This document shows, in pieces, positions 1 to 8,116 of a DNA stretch of 64,000 nucleotides. Numbering within the stretch: the first letter of the stretch is position 1; each line of letters starts with the position of its first letter. The stretch lies in assembly GCF_020523965.1 (NCBI RefSeq), contig NZ_JAJAPX010000006.1:124001-188000 (forward strand), read 5' to 3'. Source of the stretch: Neotamlana sargassicola. Its GTDB lineage: Bacteria; Bacteroidota; Bacteroidia; Flavobacteriales; Flavobacteriaceae. The notes below the pieces were generated by a model. It was not told where the DNA came from and searched no databases. It worked only from the letters and a program-made list of their open reading frames with translations. Made by a program: the position numbers and the translations under genes.

Positions 1-65
1 CTGTAATTGGTTTTTTTGTTGGTGGTTTATTAATGATTCATATTATATTTCCTTTAATTTTTTAA
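1..65 (+). CDS. YeeE/YedE-type membrane protein, C-terminal end only (partial)
   Basis: An open frame runs in from the left edge and stops with TAA at 63-65. The visible 20 residues are strongly hydrophobic (ending in ...IIFPLIF) and look like a last transmembrane segment. The next gene starts 2 bases later and encodes a short YeeE/YedE-type protein. In many Bacteroidota two such proteins are encoded in tandem as two halves of a transporter for sulfur compounds, so this is probably the first half. The assignment rests mainly on that neighbour. Confidence 0.5.
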   Translation, partial: VIGFFVGGLLMIHIIFPLIF

Positions 66-67
66 AC

Positions 68-484
68 ATGAAAAAGTATTTAACATATTTATCCATTGGT
101 ATTTTAATAGGAATCACTCTGTTTAAGTCGGAAGCTGCCTCATGGTTTCGTATTTATGAAATGTTTAAATTTCAATCGTTTCATATGTATGGCATCATTG
201 GTTCTGCATTATTTTTAGGTATTATTTTTATTCAAATTATAAAACGAAAAAATTTAAAATCGTTTTATAAAGAAGCTATCATAATTCCTGCCAAAGAAAA
301 AGGCTTTTATCGGTATTTTATTGGTGGCAGCATTTTTGGCTTAGGTTGGGCGCTTGCTGGGGCTTGCCCGGGCCCAATGTATGTGCTCTTGGGCGCCGGA
401 TTTTTTAATATTTTAGTGGTAACGGCATTCGCACTTTTAGGAACTTATTTGTACGGTGTTTTTAAAAACAAATTACCTCATTAG
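68..484 (+). CDS. YeeE/YedE family membrane protein (DUF6691-like half-transporter)
   Basis: 138 residues with about four hydrophobic segments and the motif GLGWALAGACPGP near residue 95. The conserved Cys in a G-x-C-P-G-P context is typical of the YeeE/YedE family, thought to move thiosulfate or related sulfur species across the inner membrane. It is about half the size of full-length YeeE, as expected for a split two-gene form. It starts 2 bases after the preceding frame ends, so the two are translationally coupled. The exact substrate cannot be read from sequence. Confidence 0.75.
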   Translation: MKKYLTYLSIGILIGITLFKSEAASWFRIYEMFKFQSFHMYGIIGSALFLGIIFIQIIKRKNLKSFYKEAIIIPAKEKGFYRYFIGGSIFGLGWALAGACPGPMYVLLGAGFFNILVVTAFALLGTYLYGVFKNKLPH

Positions 485-626
485 TTTAAATTTACAACTT
501 GTAGTTGTTAGTTGTTTAATAAAAATGAAGTATTTCTTTTAATTTCAATAAACCATTAAAATAAAAGTCAATCAGTCTTTTGTTTACTATTTAAATTCAA
601 TAGAAAATAAATAGTTCATAAATAAA

Positions 627-658
627 AAAAGCCAGAAACAAATGTTTCTGGCTTTTTT
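627..658 (-). terminator. Intrinsic terminator of the tRNA-Ser/tRNA-Pro unit
   Basis: The stem GCCAGAAAC / GTTTCTGGC is flanked by A and T runs on both sides, so it works on either strand. It lies directly 3' of the minus-strand tRNA-Pro. An almost identical hairpin follows the second tRNA-Pro copy at 51880-51914. Confidence 0.85.
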
Positions 659-659
659 G

Positions 660-734
660 TCGGGGTGGCAGGATTCGAACCTGCGACCTCCGCGTCCCAA
701 ACGCGGCGCGATAACCGGGCTACGCTACACCCCG
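660..734 (-). tRNA. tRNA-Pro (anticodon TGG)
   Basis: 75 nt on the minus strand. The acceptor stem CGGGGTG pairs with CACCCCG, the anticodon loop is TTTGGGA (TGG) between CGCG stems, and the T loop is TTCGAAT. CCA is not encoded. The sequence is identical over all 75 nt to the tRNA at 51915-51989. It lies downstream of tRNA-Ser and is probably co-transcribed with it from the promoter at 932-962. Confidence 0.97.
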
Positions 735-811
735 TACTTGAGTATTTAAAAAATATCTAACAGACATTTTTAGCGAAAAACAAGCCGGCGCTTGGCTTTT
801 CTAAACTCTAG

Positions 812-895
812 CGGAGAGACCGGGACTCGAACCCGGGCAACACTTACGCGTTGACAGATTAGCAATCTGCTCCATTACCACTCTGGCACCTCTCC
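812..895 (-). tRNA. tRNA-Ser (anticodon GCT)
   Basis: About 84 nt on the minus strand. The acceptor GGAGAGG pairs with TCTCTCC, the anticodon loop is TTGCTAA (GCT), and there is a long variable arm (AACGCGTAAGTGTT region) as required for class II tRNA-Ser. The T arm is CCGGG-TTCGAGT-CCCGG. CCA is not encoded. It reads the AGC/AGU serine codons. Confidence 0.96.
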
Positions 896-931
896 TATTC
901 TTTTAAGAACTTCGCAATAAATTTGCGGTTG

Positions 932-962
932 CAAATGTAACTTTTACTTAACAGTTGCGCAA
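932..962 (-). promoter_or_regulatory. Bacteroidota-type promoter of the tRNA-Ser/Pro unit
   Basis: On the minus strand TTG (962-960) is followed after 20 bases by TACATTTG (939-932). This matches the -33 TTG / -7 TAnnTTTG pattern of the Bacteroidota primary sigma factor. The start site is expected near 925, about 30 nt before the tRNA. Confidence 0.8.
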
Positions 963-987
963 CTATTTTTATTTATTTTTTTAAAAA

Positions 988-3036
988 TTATTCTGGATAT
1001 TCAATTCTTAAATGGTAAATGTTTGCTAGCTTGTACTTTAGTACTTTTTTAATTGATTGAATTTCTTTAAAAGTAATATTAGCATTTAAAAATTGTTCCT
1101 CCTCTATTTGTTTATTTATAATATTTTCTACGAACGCTTCAATTTTTGTAGTCGTTGGCTCCTTTAAGCTTTTCGAGGCTGCTTCAACACTATCGCACAT
1201 CATTAAAATAGCAGTTTCTTTACTAAATGGTTTTGGTCCAGGATAACTAAAATCGGTTTTATTTACCTTTTCAAATTCCTTCTTCTCTTTCGCATAAAAA
1301 TAATACACTAAGCTTGTACCATGATGGGTACGAATAAAATCTATAACGCGATCTGGCAGATTGTATTTTCGAGCAATTTCAATGCCATTTATTACGTGAT
1401 TTACTATTATCTCAGCGCTTTCTTTATTCGATAATTCTTGATGCGGGTTAATGCCTGTAGATTGATTTTCGGTAAAATACGTCGGGTTTTTCATTTTACC
1501 TATGTCGTGATACAAGGCTCCTACACGTGCTAACATCGCATTTGCTCCTATTTCGTTCGCGCTGGCTTCAGCTAAATTAGCAACATTTAAAGAGTGATGA
1601 AATGTTCCTGGTGCTTTGTTCGATAGTTCTTTAAGTAACTTCGAATTTGTATCAGACAATTCTAACAAGGACACATCCGATACCAAACCAAATAATTTTT
1701 CGTAAGCATAAATTAAGGGCTGAACAAACAATGTTGCTAATCCGCATAAAATAAACCAAATAAAAGTTTCCCATTTTAATTCGGTAACACTACCTTCATG
1801 AATCACAAAAAACGCAAAATAGGCTATAATATAAATTAATGTAATTTGCCCTACAGAAATAAATAAATTAGCCCTTTTATAAAGCTCGGAAACCGTTAAT
1901 ATGGTTACAATACCGGCTATAATTTGTAAAAACATATACTCGTAACTGTTTGGCACTATAAAACCAAGTAATAGAACGGTTAGTACATGCGCAAACAAAC
2001 CTAAGCGCGCATCGAAAAAAGCCTTAAAAACCAATGGTAAAATACAAATAGGAACCACATAAATGTATTTTGAATTGTAATTAACAACCATTGTTGAAAT
2101 TAAAATAATCAAGGCTATATTAAAAAATATAAAAGTAACTTTCGTGTTATCATCGAAAACTGCAACACGGTATTTTTGTAAAAAAAGTAGCAACATCAAT
2201 AATGCCAACGCCACTAAAACGGTATATGCAATTAAAACCCATATGTAATTAGATTTATTCCAAACTTGCGACTCGTACTCCTGTTGCAACGATTTAAGTA
2301 TTTGGTAAGTACCCTCATCAACAACTTCTCCTTTCGAAATGATAAGTGTTTCTTTGGCTATGCTGCCTCGTGTAAACGAAATTTTATTAAGTTCGTTAGC
2401 CTTTACTTTATTTGTAAAAGAGCTATCAAACACTAAATTAGGTTCAACCAAATCAAAAAACAAAGCCGTAAACTCATTTCTATAATTTAATAAATTATTT
2501 CGTTTTAAAATAGTATTAATCACGGCAGATACATCGTCTTGACGAATTAAGTTTGCTATAAAACCTTCCTTTATCTGCTCTCGATTATTGAGTAAAATAA
2601 TTTGCCTTTCGGCGGAAAAATTGTGATTTTCCTTTAAAATACCATAATCGTATAAATTATTAATTATTTCATTTCCAACTTTTTTTATTTCAACTAAATC
2701 TGAAGCCGTAATAGAATCGTTAAATGCTTCCTTGTACTTTAAATAAAAAGCATTTTCAACTTTAGTTTTAACAGTATAATCTACATCAAAATACAACGGA
2801 ATTTGAGCCTCAACCTGCTCTTTTTCCGAAGCAATTTCTGCTTCAGTTTTCTTTATTGCAAAATTAAATGGTGCTTGTAAATTTTCCGATTGCCAAGGTT
2901 TTCCTTTTTCGAAATCGTATTTAAATTTTCCACTCTTCGGAAATAAATAAACAATAAAAAAAGTCGTTGCAACAAACAATAGTGCTTTATAAATTAAGGC
3001 ATGGTTTCTGTAAAGTTTGTTTATAAAATCTTTCAT
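988..3036 (-). CDS. pgpH: 7TM-HD family c-di-AMP phosphodiesterase (PgpH-like)
   Basis: 682 residues. An N-terminal membrane anchor (residues 15-32) is followed by an extracytoplasmic domain to about 265, then a block of about seven transmembrane helices (265-450), then a cytoplasmic HD domain with HDIG at residues 510-513 and the downstream HH pair (THHGTS). This is the 7TMR-HDED + 7TM + HDc order of PgpH, which in Listeria hydrolyses c-di-AMP. The family match is strong; c-di-AMP as substrate here is inferred. It is monocistronic and divergent from the thiolase. A TACATTTG -7 element lies at 3055-3062. Confidence 0.9.
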   Translation of the reverse strand: MKDFINKLYRNHALIYKALLFVATTFFIVYLFPKSGKFKYDFEKGKPWQSENLQAPFNFAIKKTEAEIASEKEQVEAQIPLYFDVDYTVKTKVENAFYLKYKEAFNDSITASDLVEIKKVGNEIINNLYDYGILKENHNFSAERQIILLNNREQIKEGFIANLIRQDDVSAVINTILKRNNLLNYRNEFTALFFDLVEPNLVFDSSFTNKVKANELNKISFTRGSIAKETLIISKGEVVDEGTYQILKSLQQEYESQVWNKSNYIWVLIAYTVLVALALLMLLLFLQKYRVAVFDDNTKVTFIFFNIALIILISTMVVNYNSKYIYVVPICILPLVFKAFFDARLGLFAHVLTVLLLGFIVPNSYEYMFLQIIAGIVTILTVSELYKRANLFISVGQITLIYIIAYFAFFVIHEGSVTELKWETFIWFILCGLATLFVQPLIYAYEKLFGLVSDVSLLELSDTNSKLLKELSNKAPGTFHHSLNVANLAEASANEIGANAMLARVGALYHDIGKMKNPTYFTENQSTGINPHQELSNKESAEIIVNHVINGIEIARKYNLPDRVIDFIRTHHGTSLVYYFYAKEKKEFEKVNKTDFSYPGPKPFSKETAILMMCDSVEAASKSLKEPTTTKIEAFVENIINKQIEEEQFLNANITFKEIQSIKKVLKYKLANIYHLRIEYPE

Positions 3037-3054
3037 TTATTACTAAGTGTAAAT

Positions 3055-3062
3055 CAAATGTA
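3055..3062 (-). promoter_or_regulatory. -7 element before pgpH
   Basis: TACATTTG on the minus strand, about 20 bases before the ATG. No clear -33 TTG at standard spacing. Confidence 0.5.
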
Positions 3063-3129
3063 ATAAAATTATAACCTTATACCGCGTTTTATATTCAACT
3101 TATAGCTTATTTATCTCTTAAAAAAACCT

Positions 3130-3137
3130 TACTTTCG
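3130..3137 (+). promoter_or_regulatory. -7 element before the thiolase gene
   Basis: TACTTTCG, one mismatch from TAnnTTTG, 26 bases before the thiolase ATG. No TTG is seen at the -33 position. Confidence 0.45.
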
Positions 3138-3163
3138 CGAGTACTAAACTATACATTTAGCTC

Positions 3164-4342
3164 ATGAATAACGAAGTCGTAATAGTATCTGCAGCAAGAA
3201 CACCAATTGGTAGTTTTTTGGGAGCACTATCTACAATACCGGCGCCAAAATTAGGTGCCGTTGCGATAAGAGGAGCGCTCGATAAAATAAATTTAAACCC
3301 CAATTTGGTAAACGAGGTTTTAATGGGACATGTGGTTCAAGCCGGATCTGGACAAGCGCCTGCGCGGCAAGCCGCTATTTTCGCTGGAATTCCAGATACA
3401 GTACCTTGTACAACAATAAATAAAGTTTGCGCTTCTGGAATGAAAGCGGTTATGCAAGCGGCACAAAGTATTGCCTTAGGTGATGCCGAAATTATTGTTG
3501 CAGGTGGTATGGAAAATATGAGCTTAATACCCCATTATTTTAATGCACGAACAGGAAAAAAGTTTGGACCTGTAACCCTTGAAGATGGCATGCAAAAAGA
3601 TGGTTTAGTAGATGTGTATAACCAAAACGCTATGGGCGTTTGTGCCGACGATTGCGCCATAAAATATAATTTTACTAGAGAAGAGCAAGATGCTTTTGCC
3701 ATACAATCGTACAAACGTTCGGCCGAAGCTTGGGCTAATGGAAAATTTAACAACGAAGTTGTACCTGTTGAAGTACCACAACGTCGTGGAGAACCTATTG
3801 TAGTAAGCCAAGACGAAGAATTTACCAACGTAAAACTCGATAAAATACCAACGTTACGTCCTGCATTTTCTAAAGACGGAACGGTAACAGCAGCAAACGC
3901 TTCAACCATAAACGACGGTGCTGGGGCTGTTGTGCTAATGAGCAAACAAAAAGCAAACGAGTTAGGAATAAAACCTTTAGCTACCATAAAAAGTTATGCC
4001 GATGCAGCGCACGAACCAGAATGGTTTACTACGGCGCCTGCCAAAGCATTACCAAAGGCTTTAGAAAAAGCAAATTTAAATATTGAAGATGTGGATTACT
4101 TTGAATTTAACGAAGCATTTTCTGTAGTTGGTTTGGCTAATATGAAAATTTTAGGATTAACAGACACCAATGTAAACGTAAATGGTGGTGCAGTTTCTCT
4201 TGGGCATCCATTAGGCTGTTCGGGTGTTAGAATTTTAATAACTTTACTTAACGTATTAAATCAAAATAATGCCAAAATTGGTGCAGCAGCTATTTGTAAT
4301 GGTGGTGGTGGCGCTTCGGCAGTTATTATAGAACGAAATTAA
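3164..4342 (+). CDS. Acetyl-CoA C-acyltransferase (thiolase)
   Basis: 392 residues, full thiolase length. The catalytic triad is in place: nucleophile Cys89 in [11 protein letters not shown], His348 in LGHPLGCSG, and Cys378 in CNGGGGASA. The enzyme condenses two acyl-CoA units or cleaves 3-ketoacyl-CoA. An acetoacetyl-CoA thiolase (AtoB-like) role is likely, since a 3-hydroxybutyryl-CoA dehydrogenase lies at 19704. It is followed after 5 bases by the NlpC/P60 gene, so the two are probably co-transcribed although unrelated in function. Confidence 0.95.
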   Translation: MNNEVVIVSAARTPIGSFLGALSTIPAPKLGAVAIRGALDKINLNPNLVNEVLMGHVVQAGSGQAPARQAAIFAGIPDTVPCTTINKVCASGMKAVMQAAQSIALGDAEIIVAGGMENMSLIPHYFNARTGKKFGPVTLEDGMQKDGLVDVYNQNAMGVCADDCAIKYNFTREEQDAFAIQSYKRSAEAWANGKFNNEVVPVEVPQRRGEPIVVSQDEEFTNVKLDKIPTLRPAFSKDGTVTAANASTINDGAGAVVLMSKQKANELGIKPLATIKSYADAAHEPEWFTTAPAKALPKALEKANLNIEDVDYFEFNEAFSVVGLANMKILGLTDTNVNVNGGAVSLGHPLGCSGVRILITLLNVLNQNNAKIGAAAICNGGGGASAVIIERN

Positions 4343-4347
4343 TTTAA

Positions 4348-5097
4348 ATGCAGTACGGAATTTGTAATTTAAGTATTGTACCGCTTAGAAGTGAAGCTTC
4401 AGATAAAAGTGAACTTATCTCCCAAGTGTTGTACGGTGATATTTTTAAAATTATTGAACCTAGAAAAAAGTGGAGTAAAATCCGTTTAGCTTTCGATAAA
4501 TATGAAGGTTGGATAGACAATAAACAGTATTTCGAACTTACTGAAGAACAATACAAAACGTTTAACGCAGAAAGCCCTGTACTTACCTTAGACTTGGTTG
4601 AATTTATTGAAGATCAAAACAATCAACTTCACCCCATAGTTATGGGATCTACACTAAATGGTTTGAGCTTATTAGGGCATCAATACGACGGAAATAGTAC
4701 TAACTTAAAATCACCTAAAGAAAATTTATTAAATACCGCGTTTTTATATTTAAACGCGCCCTATTTATGGGGTGGCAAAACACCTTTTGGTATAGACTGT
4801 TCGGGCTTTACACAAATGGTTTATAAGTTAAATGGCTATAAATTGCTGCGCGATGCATCGCAACAAGCTACCCAAGGTGAAGCTTTAAGTTTTATAGAGG
4901 AAAGCGAACCCGGAGATTTAGCGTTTTTTGATAATGATGAAGGCATAATTACTCACGTTGGTATTATAATGCCCGATAATTATATTATTCATGCTCATGG
5001 CAAAATACGCATCGATAGAATTGACCATTCTGGAATATACAATGTGGATACTAAAACGCATTCGCATAAATTGAGGGTTATTAAAAAAATAATTTAG
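4348..5097 (+). CDS. C40 family peptidase (SH3b + NlpC/P60)
   Basis: 249 residues. An N-terminal bacterial SH3-type domain spans residues 1-75 (RSEASDKSELISQ, then WSKIRL and GWI). An NlpC/P60 domain spans about 125-245, with catalytic Cys151 in GIDCSGF, His203 in ITHVGI and a third polar residue at His215 or His217. Such enzymes cleave D-glutamyl-diamino acid bonds in cell-wall peptides. No signal peptide is visible, so a role in recycling cytoplasmic muropeptides (YkfC-like) is plausible. It converges on the DUF2589 operon with only 4 bases between stop codons and no terminator. Confidence 0.9.
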   Translation: MQYGICNLSIVPLRSEASDKSELISQVLYGDIFKIIEPRKKWSKIRLAFDKYEGWIDNKQYFELTEEQYKTFNAESPVLTLDLVEFIEDQNNQLHPIVMGSTLNGLSLLGHQYDGNSTNLKSPKENLLNTAFLYLNAPYLWGGKTPFGIDCSGFTQMVYKLNGYKLLRDASQQATQGEALSFIEESEPGDLAFFDNDEGIITHVGIIMPDNYIIHAHGKIRIDRIDHSGIYNVDTKTHSHKLRVIKKII

Positions 5098-5101
5098 CAA
5101 A

Positions 5102-5647
5102 TTACATTTCAATTTCTTCGGCTAGTATTTGAATGCCGTCTGCCATCCCAATTAATGCCTTAACATTATTCATACCATTGCGTAACTGTTCGTGAGCCAC
5201 TAAAATACTCCATACGTTATACACGTAGCTATTAAAATCTTGTGGCGTTGCTTCCGGTAAAATGCCTAAGCTTATAGCCACATTTAATATTTGTTTTAGT
5301 AAACCTTTAGCCTGTTCAATTTTTTCTTCTAAGGGCAAAATAATTTGAGAAACCACCTCTTGTGCCGGATGAATTATTTCCAAGGCCTTACTAATCTGTC
5401 GTTTTTTGCGCTCGTTGGGTTTCCCATTCAATACAAACTTTTGTTGTGCTAGTTGTGCGCGTAAACCAGACACTTCGGCACATTGCGTATAATTTAAAGT
5501 TTTTAAAGTATCCTCGGTTGTTTCAAGCCATGTAAACAAAGTATCAATAGAGCTAAATTTTTTTTGATGAATATCGGTTACCAACCTAGGAAGCTCCATT
5601 AATTTAGGTTTTAATTGATTTATAATATATAAAGACGACTTTTTCAC
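5102..5647 (-). CDS. Uncharacterised helical protein, third gene of the DUF2589 operon
   Basis: 181 residues, no signal peptide or membrane segment. The composition is mainly helical (Leu, Glu, Gln, Lys), with probable coiled coil in residues 55-125 including NERKKRQISKALE. The C-terminus is acidic. I do not recognise a family. It starts 8 bases after the stop of the gene at 5656-6339, so it is translated from the same message. The three-gene context suggests a partner of the DUF2589 protein; this is inference from position only. Confidence 0.7.
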   Translation of the reverse strand: MKKSSLYIINQLKPKLMELPRLVTDIHQKKFSSIDTLFTWLETTEDTLKTLNYTQCAEVSGLRAQLAQQKFVLNGKPNERKKRQISKALEIIHPAQEVVSQIILPLEEKIEQAKGLLKQILNVAISLGILPEATPQDFNSYVYNVWSILVAHEQLRNGMNNVKALIGMADGIQILAEEIEM

Positions 5648-5655
5648 AAGATAAT

Positions 5656-6339
5656 TTATTCTGGTAATAACTTAGTTTCAACCTCACCATTATCGCGCTC
5701 AATGGTTTGCCATTCCATACCCTCTTCAACTAAAGTCATTTTAATGCGTACAATATTTTCTGGTGGAATTTCTTTTAATTGATGCGATTGTACTAAAACC
5801 TTAGTATTATCCATATCAATTGTTTTTTTAGGCTCTTGAATTTTGGAAATTAACGATTCTTGTAATTGAGTTGTTAATTTGCCCTGAATCTCTTTATCAT
5901 CATTTTTAGTTGCTGTTATAAAAAAACGAGAAACACTAGTAGCAAATTTATTTAACGATTTTCGAATATCTTCTTTAGCTTTTAAGTCTTTTTCTAATAC
6001 ATCGGTATCTGCAGCAATGCGTTTTCTTAATAAATCGGATTGTTTTCTATCAAAGCTATCAACCCTCAAAACATCTTTAAACACATTATACGCATACGAG
6101 TTGAAGCTTTTATTATCGATTGGCTGATAATTTTTTTCTTCAACTTCATTCAATTCATCAATAGCAATAGGAATATCCAATTCTATATTAGAAGCCTTAA
6201 ATCGGGGCACCGAAAAGTTTTTTAATATAGAATTGGCAGCATAAGCCTCGGCTATTTTGGCCGATTCTACATCGGCCATAGCACGGGCTTGATTTATTCC
6301 AGACACTAAAGACCCTAAATAATCTTTTAAAAGTGGCAT
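5656..6339 (-). CDS. Conserved uncharacterised protein, second gene of the DUF2589 operon
   Basis: 227 residues, cytoplasmic by appearance. An Ala-rich amphipathic helix (residues 1-40, SLVSGINQARAMADVES) is followed by a short strand-forming segment (FSVPRFKASNIELDIPIAI, 41-59), a long charged helical part (80-150), and a C-terminal piece with alternating hydrophobic residues (180-227). The helix-then-strand start resembles the layout of the upstream DUF2589 protein. The gap to that gene is 11 bases. No catalytic motif is visible and the function is unknown. Confidence 0.7.
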   Translation of the reverse strand: MPLLKDYLGSLVSGINQARAMADVESAKIAEAYAANSILKNFSVPRFKASNIELDIPIAIDELNEVEEKNYQPIDNKSFNSYAYNVFKDVLRVDSFDRKQSDLLRKRIAADTDVLEKDLKAKEDIRKSLNKFATSVSRFFITATKNDDKEIQGKLTTQLQESLISKIQEPKKTIDMDNTKVLVQSHQLKEIPPENIVRIKMTLVEEGMEWQTIERDNGEVETKLLPE

Positions 6340-6350
6340 AATGTATAGGA

Positions 6351-7301
6351 TTATTGATTTGCTGGTAAGCCAACAATAGACTCTTCAAGAATATTTAAAA
6401 TCTTCTCCATACCTCCAGGCATTTCGTCTTGACTTGCTTTAACATTTACACCTAACTGATAGGTTTTTTCTACTTTACTACCAGCACGCGATGTTCTTTT
6501 ATAAGAAGCATTCACCTTAAAACTAACTGAGTTAGTAAAACTAGTTGACGCACTACCTTTAGCTAATAATGAACTTAAACCGCTTGTACCCGCAGAAACA
6601 CTACCTTTTACGGTATTTTTCATAGCAAAGCTACTGGATGCGTTAAACTCTGAAGCAACATTGCGATACTCCATAGAGTTAATTTTTGCATTAAAATCGA
6701 TAGTAGCCTCGTCTATTCGAATAAAAGGAATTGGCACCATAGTTAATAAAGGTACTTCCAGTTTCATTTCGTCGTAAACCGCTGGTACAGCTACTTCATC
6801 TCTTGTTGTTAAAGAAGCTTCAGCAGTTTCAACTGCCGACGGGTCTGCTGTACTGTTGTACGTTATGGTAATAGTATCGTCATCTGAATAACCTTCTCCT
6901 CCACTTTGCAATGCTAAATCGATACCATTAGAACCGTTTACAGAAGCGACTACATTGCCACCTGTACCCGTCGATGTTGTAATTATTACGCTAACAATAG
7001 AATCGGCATCGCTTACACTTCCGCTTAGCGAAACACCATCAATAATTCCATTTTTAGCGGGTATATAAGGCGCGACTTGTTTAGGGTATTTAAACTGAAC
7101 ATACACTGGTCCTCCCGGAGTAATTTCACCAGTTGTTGGATCTTCAGAATCTTGTTCGAAACCAACACTTTTAATAAAACCTACAGTTGAAAGTGCTGCT
7201 TGAGCTTGGGCTTCTACAACTGCTGTTAATGGACCACCAATCATGGAACGAAAATCGATGGATGATAGCTCTTGCCCTGGATTATAGTTTGAAACTGCCA
7301 T
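6351..7301 (-). CDS. DUF2589 domain protein with an inserted beta-rich segment
   Basis: 316 residues. The N-terminus (SIDFRSMIGGPLTAVVEAQAQAA...) carries the IGGPL...AVxEAQAQAA signature of DUF2589. The C-terminal half (175-316) has the rest: VPLLTMVPIPFIRIDEATIDF, then Ser/Ala/Asn-rich strands and a final MPGGMEKILNILEE helix. Residues 82-170 are an extra Gly/Ser/Thr/Asp-rich segment with GGEGYSDDDTITI, not typical of the short family members I recall and similar in style to beta repeats of tail-fibre or adhesin proteins. There is no signal peptide. It is first in a three-gene operon with a leader of more than 100 bases. DUF2589 has no established function. Confidence 0.8.
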   Translation of the reverse strand: MAVSNYNPGQELSSIDFRSMIGGPLTAVVEAQAQAALSTVGFIKSVGFEQDSEDPTTGEITPGGPVYVQFKYPKQVAPYIPAKNGIIDGVSLSGSVSDADSIVSVIITTSTGTGGNVVASVNGSNGIDLALQSGGEGYSDDDTITITYNSTADPSAVETAEASLTTRDEVAVPAVYDEMKLEVPLLTMVPIPFIRIDEATIDFNAKINSMEYRNVASEFNASSSFAMKNTVKGSVSAGTSGLSSLLAKGSASTSFTNSVSFKVNASYKRTSRAGSKVEKTYQLGVNVKASQDEMPGGMEKILNILEESIVGLPANQ

Positions 7302-7465
7302 AATAAATTTAATTTAGTACCTACTCGTTTAAATACAGGCTTTTCGGTTAACGCCTTATTATGAAAAAATCTCGGGAAGAAGTATATACAAATGTCCTTT
7401 AAAAGTATTTACATTTCAAGAGGGAAAACACCCATTTGTTAAAAGAAAATACCCAAAAAACAAAA
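7302..7465. other. Intergenic region upstream of the DUF2589 operon
   Basis: 164 bases with no gene. On the minus strand it should hold the operon promoter and leader. Only weak TACTTTTA-type matches to the -7 consensus are visible, so I do not place a promoter. Confidence 0.4.
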
Positions 7466-7467
7466 AA

Positions 7468-7494
7468 CCCGAAGTAAAAACTTCGGGCTTTTTT
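7468..7494 (-). terminator. Terminator of the DUF4293 gene
   Basis: The stem CCCGAAGT (7468-7475) / ACTTCGGG (7480-7487) has an AAAA loop, with A and T runs on both flanks. It lies between the DUF4293 stop and the start of the DUF2589 operon. Confidence 0.85.
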
Positions 7495-7521
7495 CGCACT
7501 AATACTACTAAGATGTTAGGT

Positions 7522-7932
7522 TTATCGCAATCTATCTACAGATTTTACAAGATCTTCATCCTTTTTAATGGCCTTATTGGCTAAGGCTAAAAACACGATA
7601 GAAATAACAGGAAGAAGCATCCCAATACCTTTCTCAGAAACCGCCGTCTCTCCAGATACGTTTAGTGATTGATACACGAAAAATCCTAGTAAAATAAAGT
7701 TTAATATGATGTTAAGTCGCCCCAACATAAATTGAGACTTCCTATTTTTAAACATAAATATTGAAATAATTGATAATAAGGCAGAACCTAAAAACAAGCC
7801 CAAATACACTATTTCATCTTTGGCAAATATAGTAATATCATTTTCTGTAACCCATAAATTGAATACAAATATTAAGCCTGCCGAAACTAAAGCGGCACAT
7901 AACAGATAAATTGTTTGAATGCGTTGTAACAT
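7522..7932 (-). CDS. DUF4293 family membrane protein
   Basis: 136 residues with four hydrophobic helices (about 7-27, 42-60, 70-88, 103-118). It starts MLQRIQTIYLL, the usual start of DUF4293 proteins, which are confined to Bacteroidota and commonly lie next to rho, as here (divergent, 185 bases). Function unknown. A TATTTTTG element at 7955-7962 probably drives it. Confidence 0.88.
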   Translation of the reverse strand: MLQRIQTIYLLCAALVSAGLIFVFNLWVTENDITIFAKDEIVYLGLFLGSALLSIISIFMFKNRKSQFMLGRLNIILNFILLGFFVYQSLNVSGETAVSEKGIGMLLPVISIVFLALANKAIKKDEDLVKSVDRLR

Positions 7933-7954
7933 GTATTTTTTTAAAACTTGACCG

Positions 7955-7962
7955 CAAAAATA
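7955..7962 (-). promoter_or_regulatory. -7 element before the DUF4293 gene
   Basis: TATTTTTG on the minus strand, a perfect TAnnTTTG match, 23 bases before the ATG. The -33 TTG is not evident. Confidence 0.6.
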
Positions 7963-7995
7963 ACAGAAATTATATTAAAAATTAAAATAATGTTG

Positions 7996-8116
7996 TATAA
8001 TTGCAGTAATAATTCACAACAACCGTAAAAACAAACGGTTAATTCTTCAGAAGAAATAAATAATTCATTCTACAGAATAGCAAATTCTTATAATATACAT
8101 ATTCACTTATATATCA
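7996..8116 (+). promoter_or_regulatory. rho promoter and untranslated leader
   Basis: A -7-like TATAATTG lies at 7996-8003, giving a leader of about 105 bases. It can form hairpins AACCGT/ACGGTT (8021-8040), TTCT-TC-AGAA and ATTCT-AC-AGAAT. Rho is autoregulated through its leader in several bacteria; whether that applies here is unknown. Confidence 0.4.

Noticed and set aside
485-626. Small gene after the YeeE-type gene
   Set aside because: No open frame of useful size and no protein-like composition in this 140-base gap.
3535-3987. Minus-strand open frame inside the thiolase gene
   Set aside because: Shadow of a well-supported gene in the other strand; composition is not protein-like. The same holds for opposite-strand frames in lpdA, icd, pyrG and others.
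6351-7301. Prophage or tail-like particle
   Set aside because: Only the insert of the DUF2589 protein has a fibre-like style; no tail, capsid, integrase or lysis gene is near.
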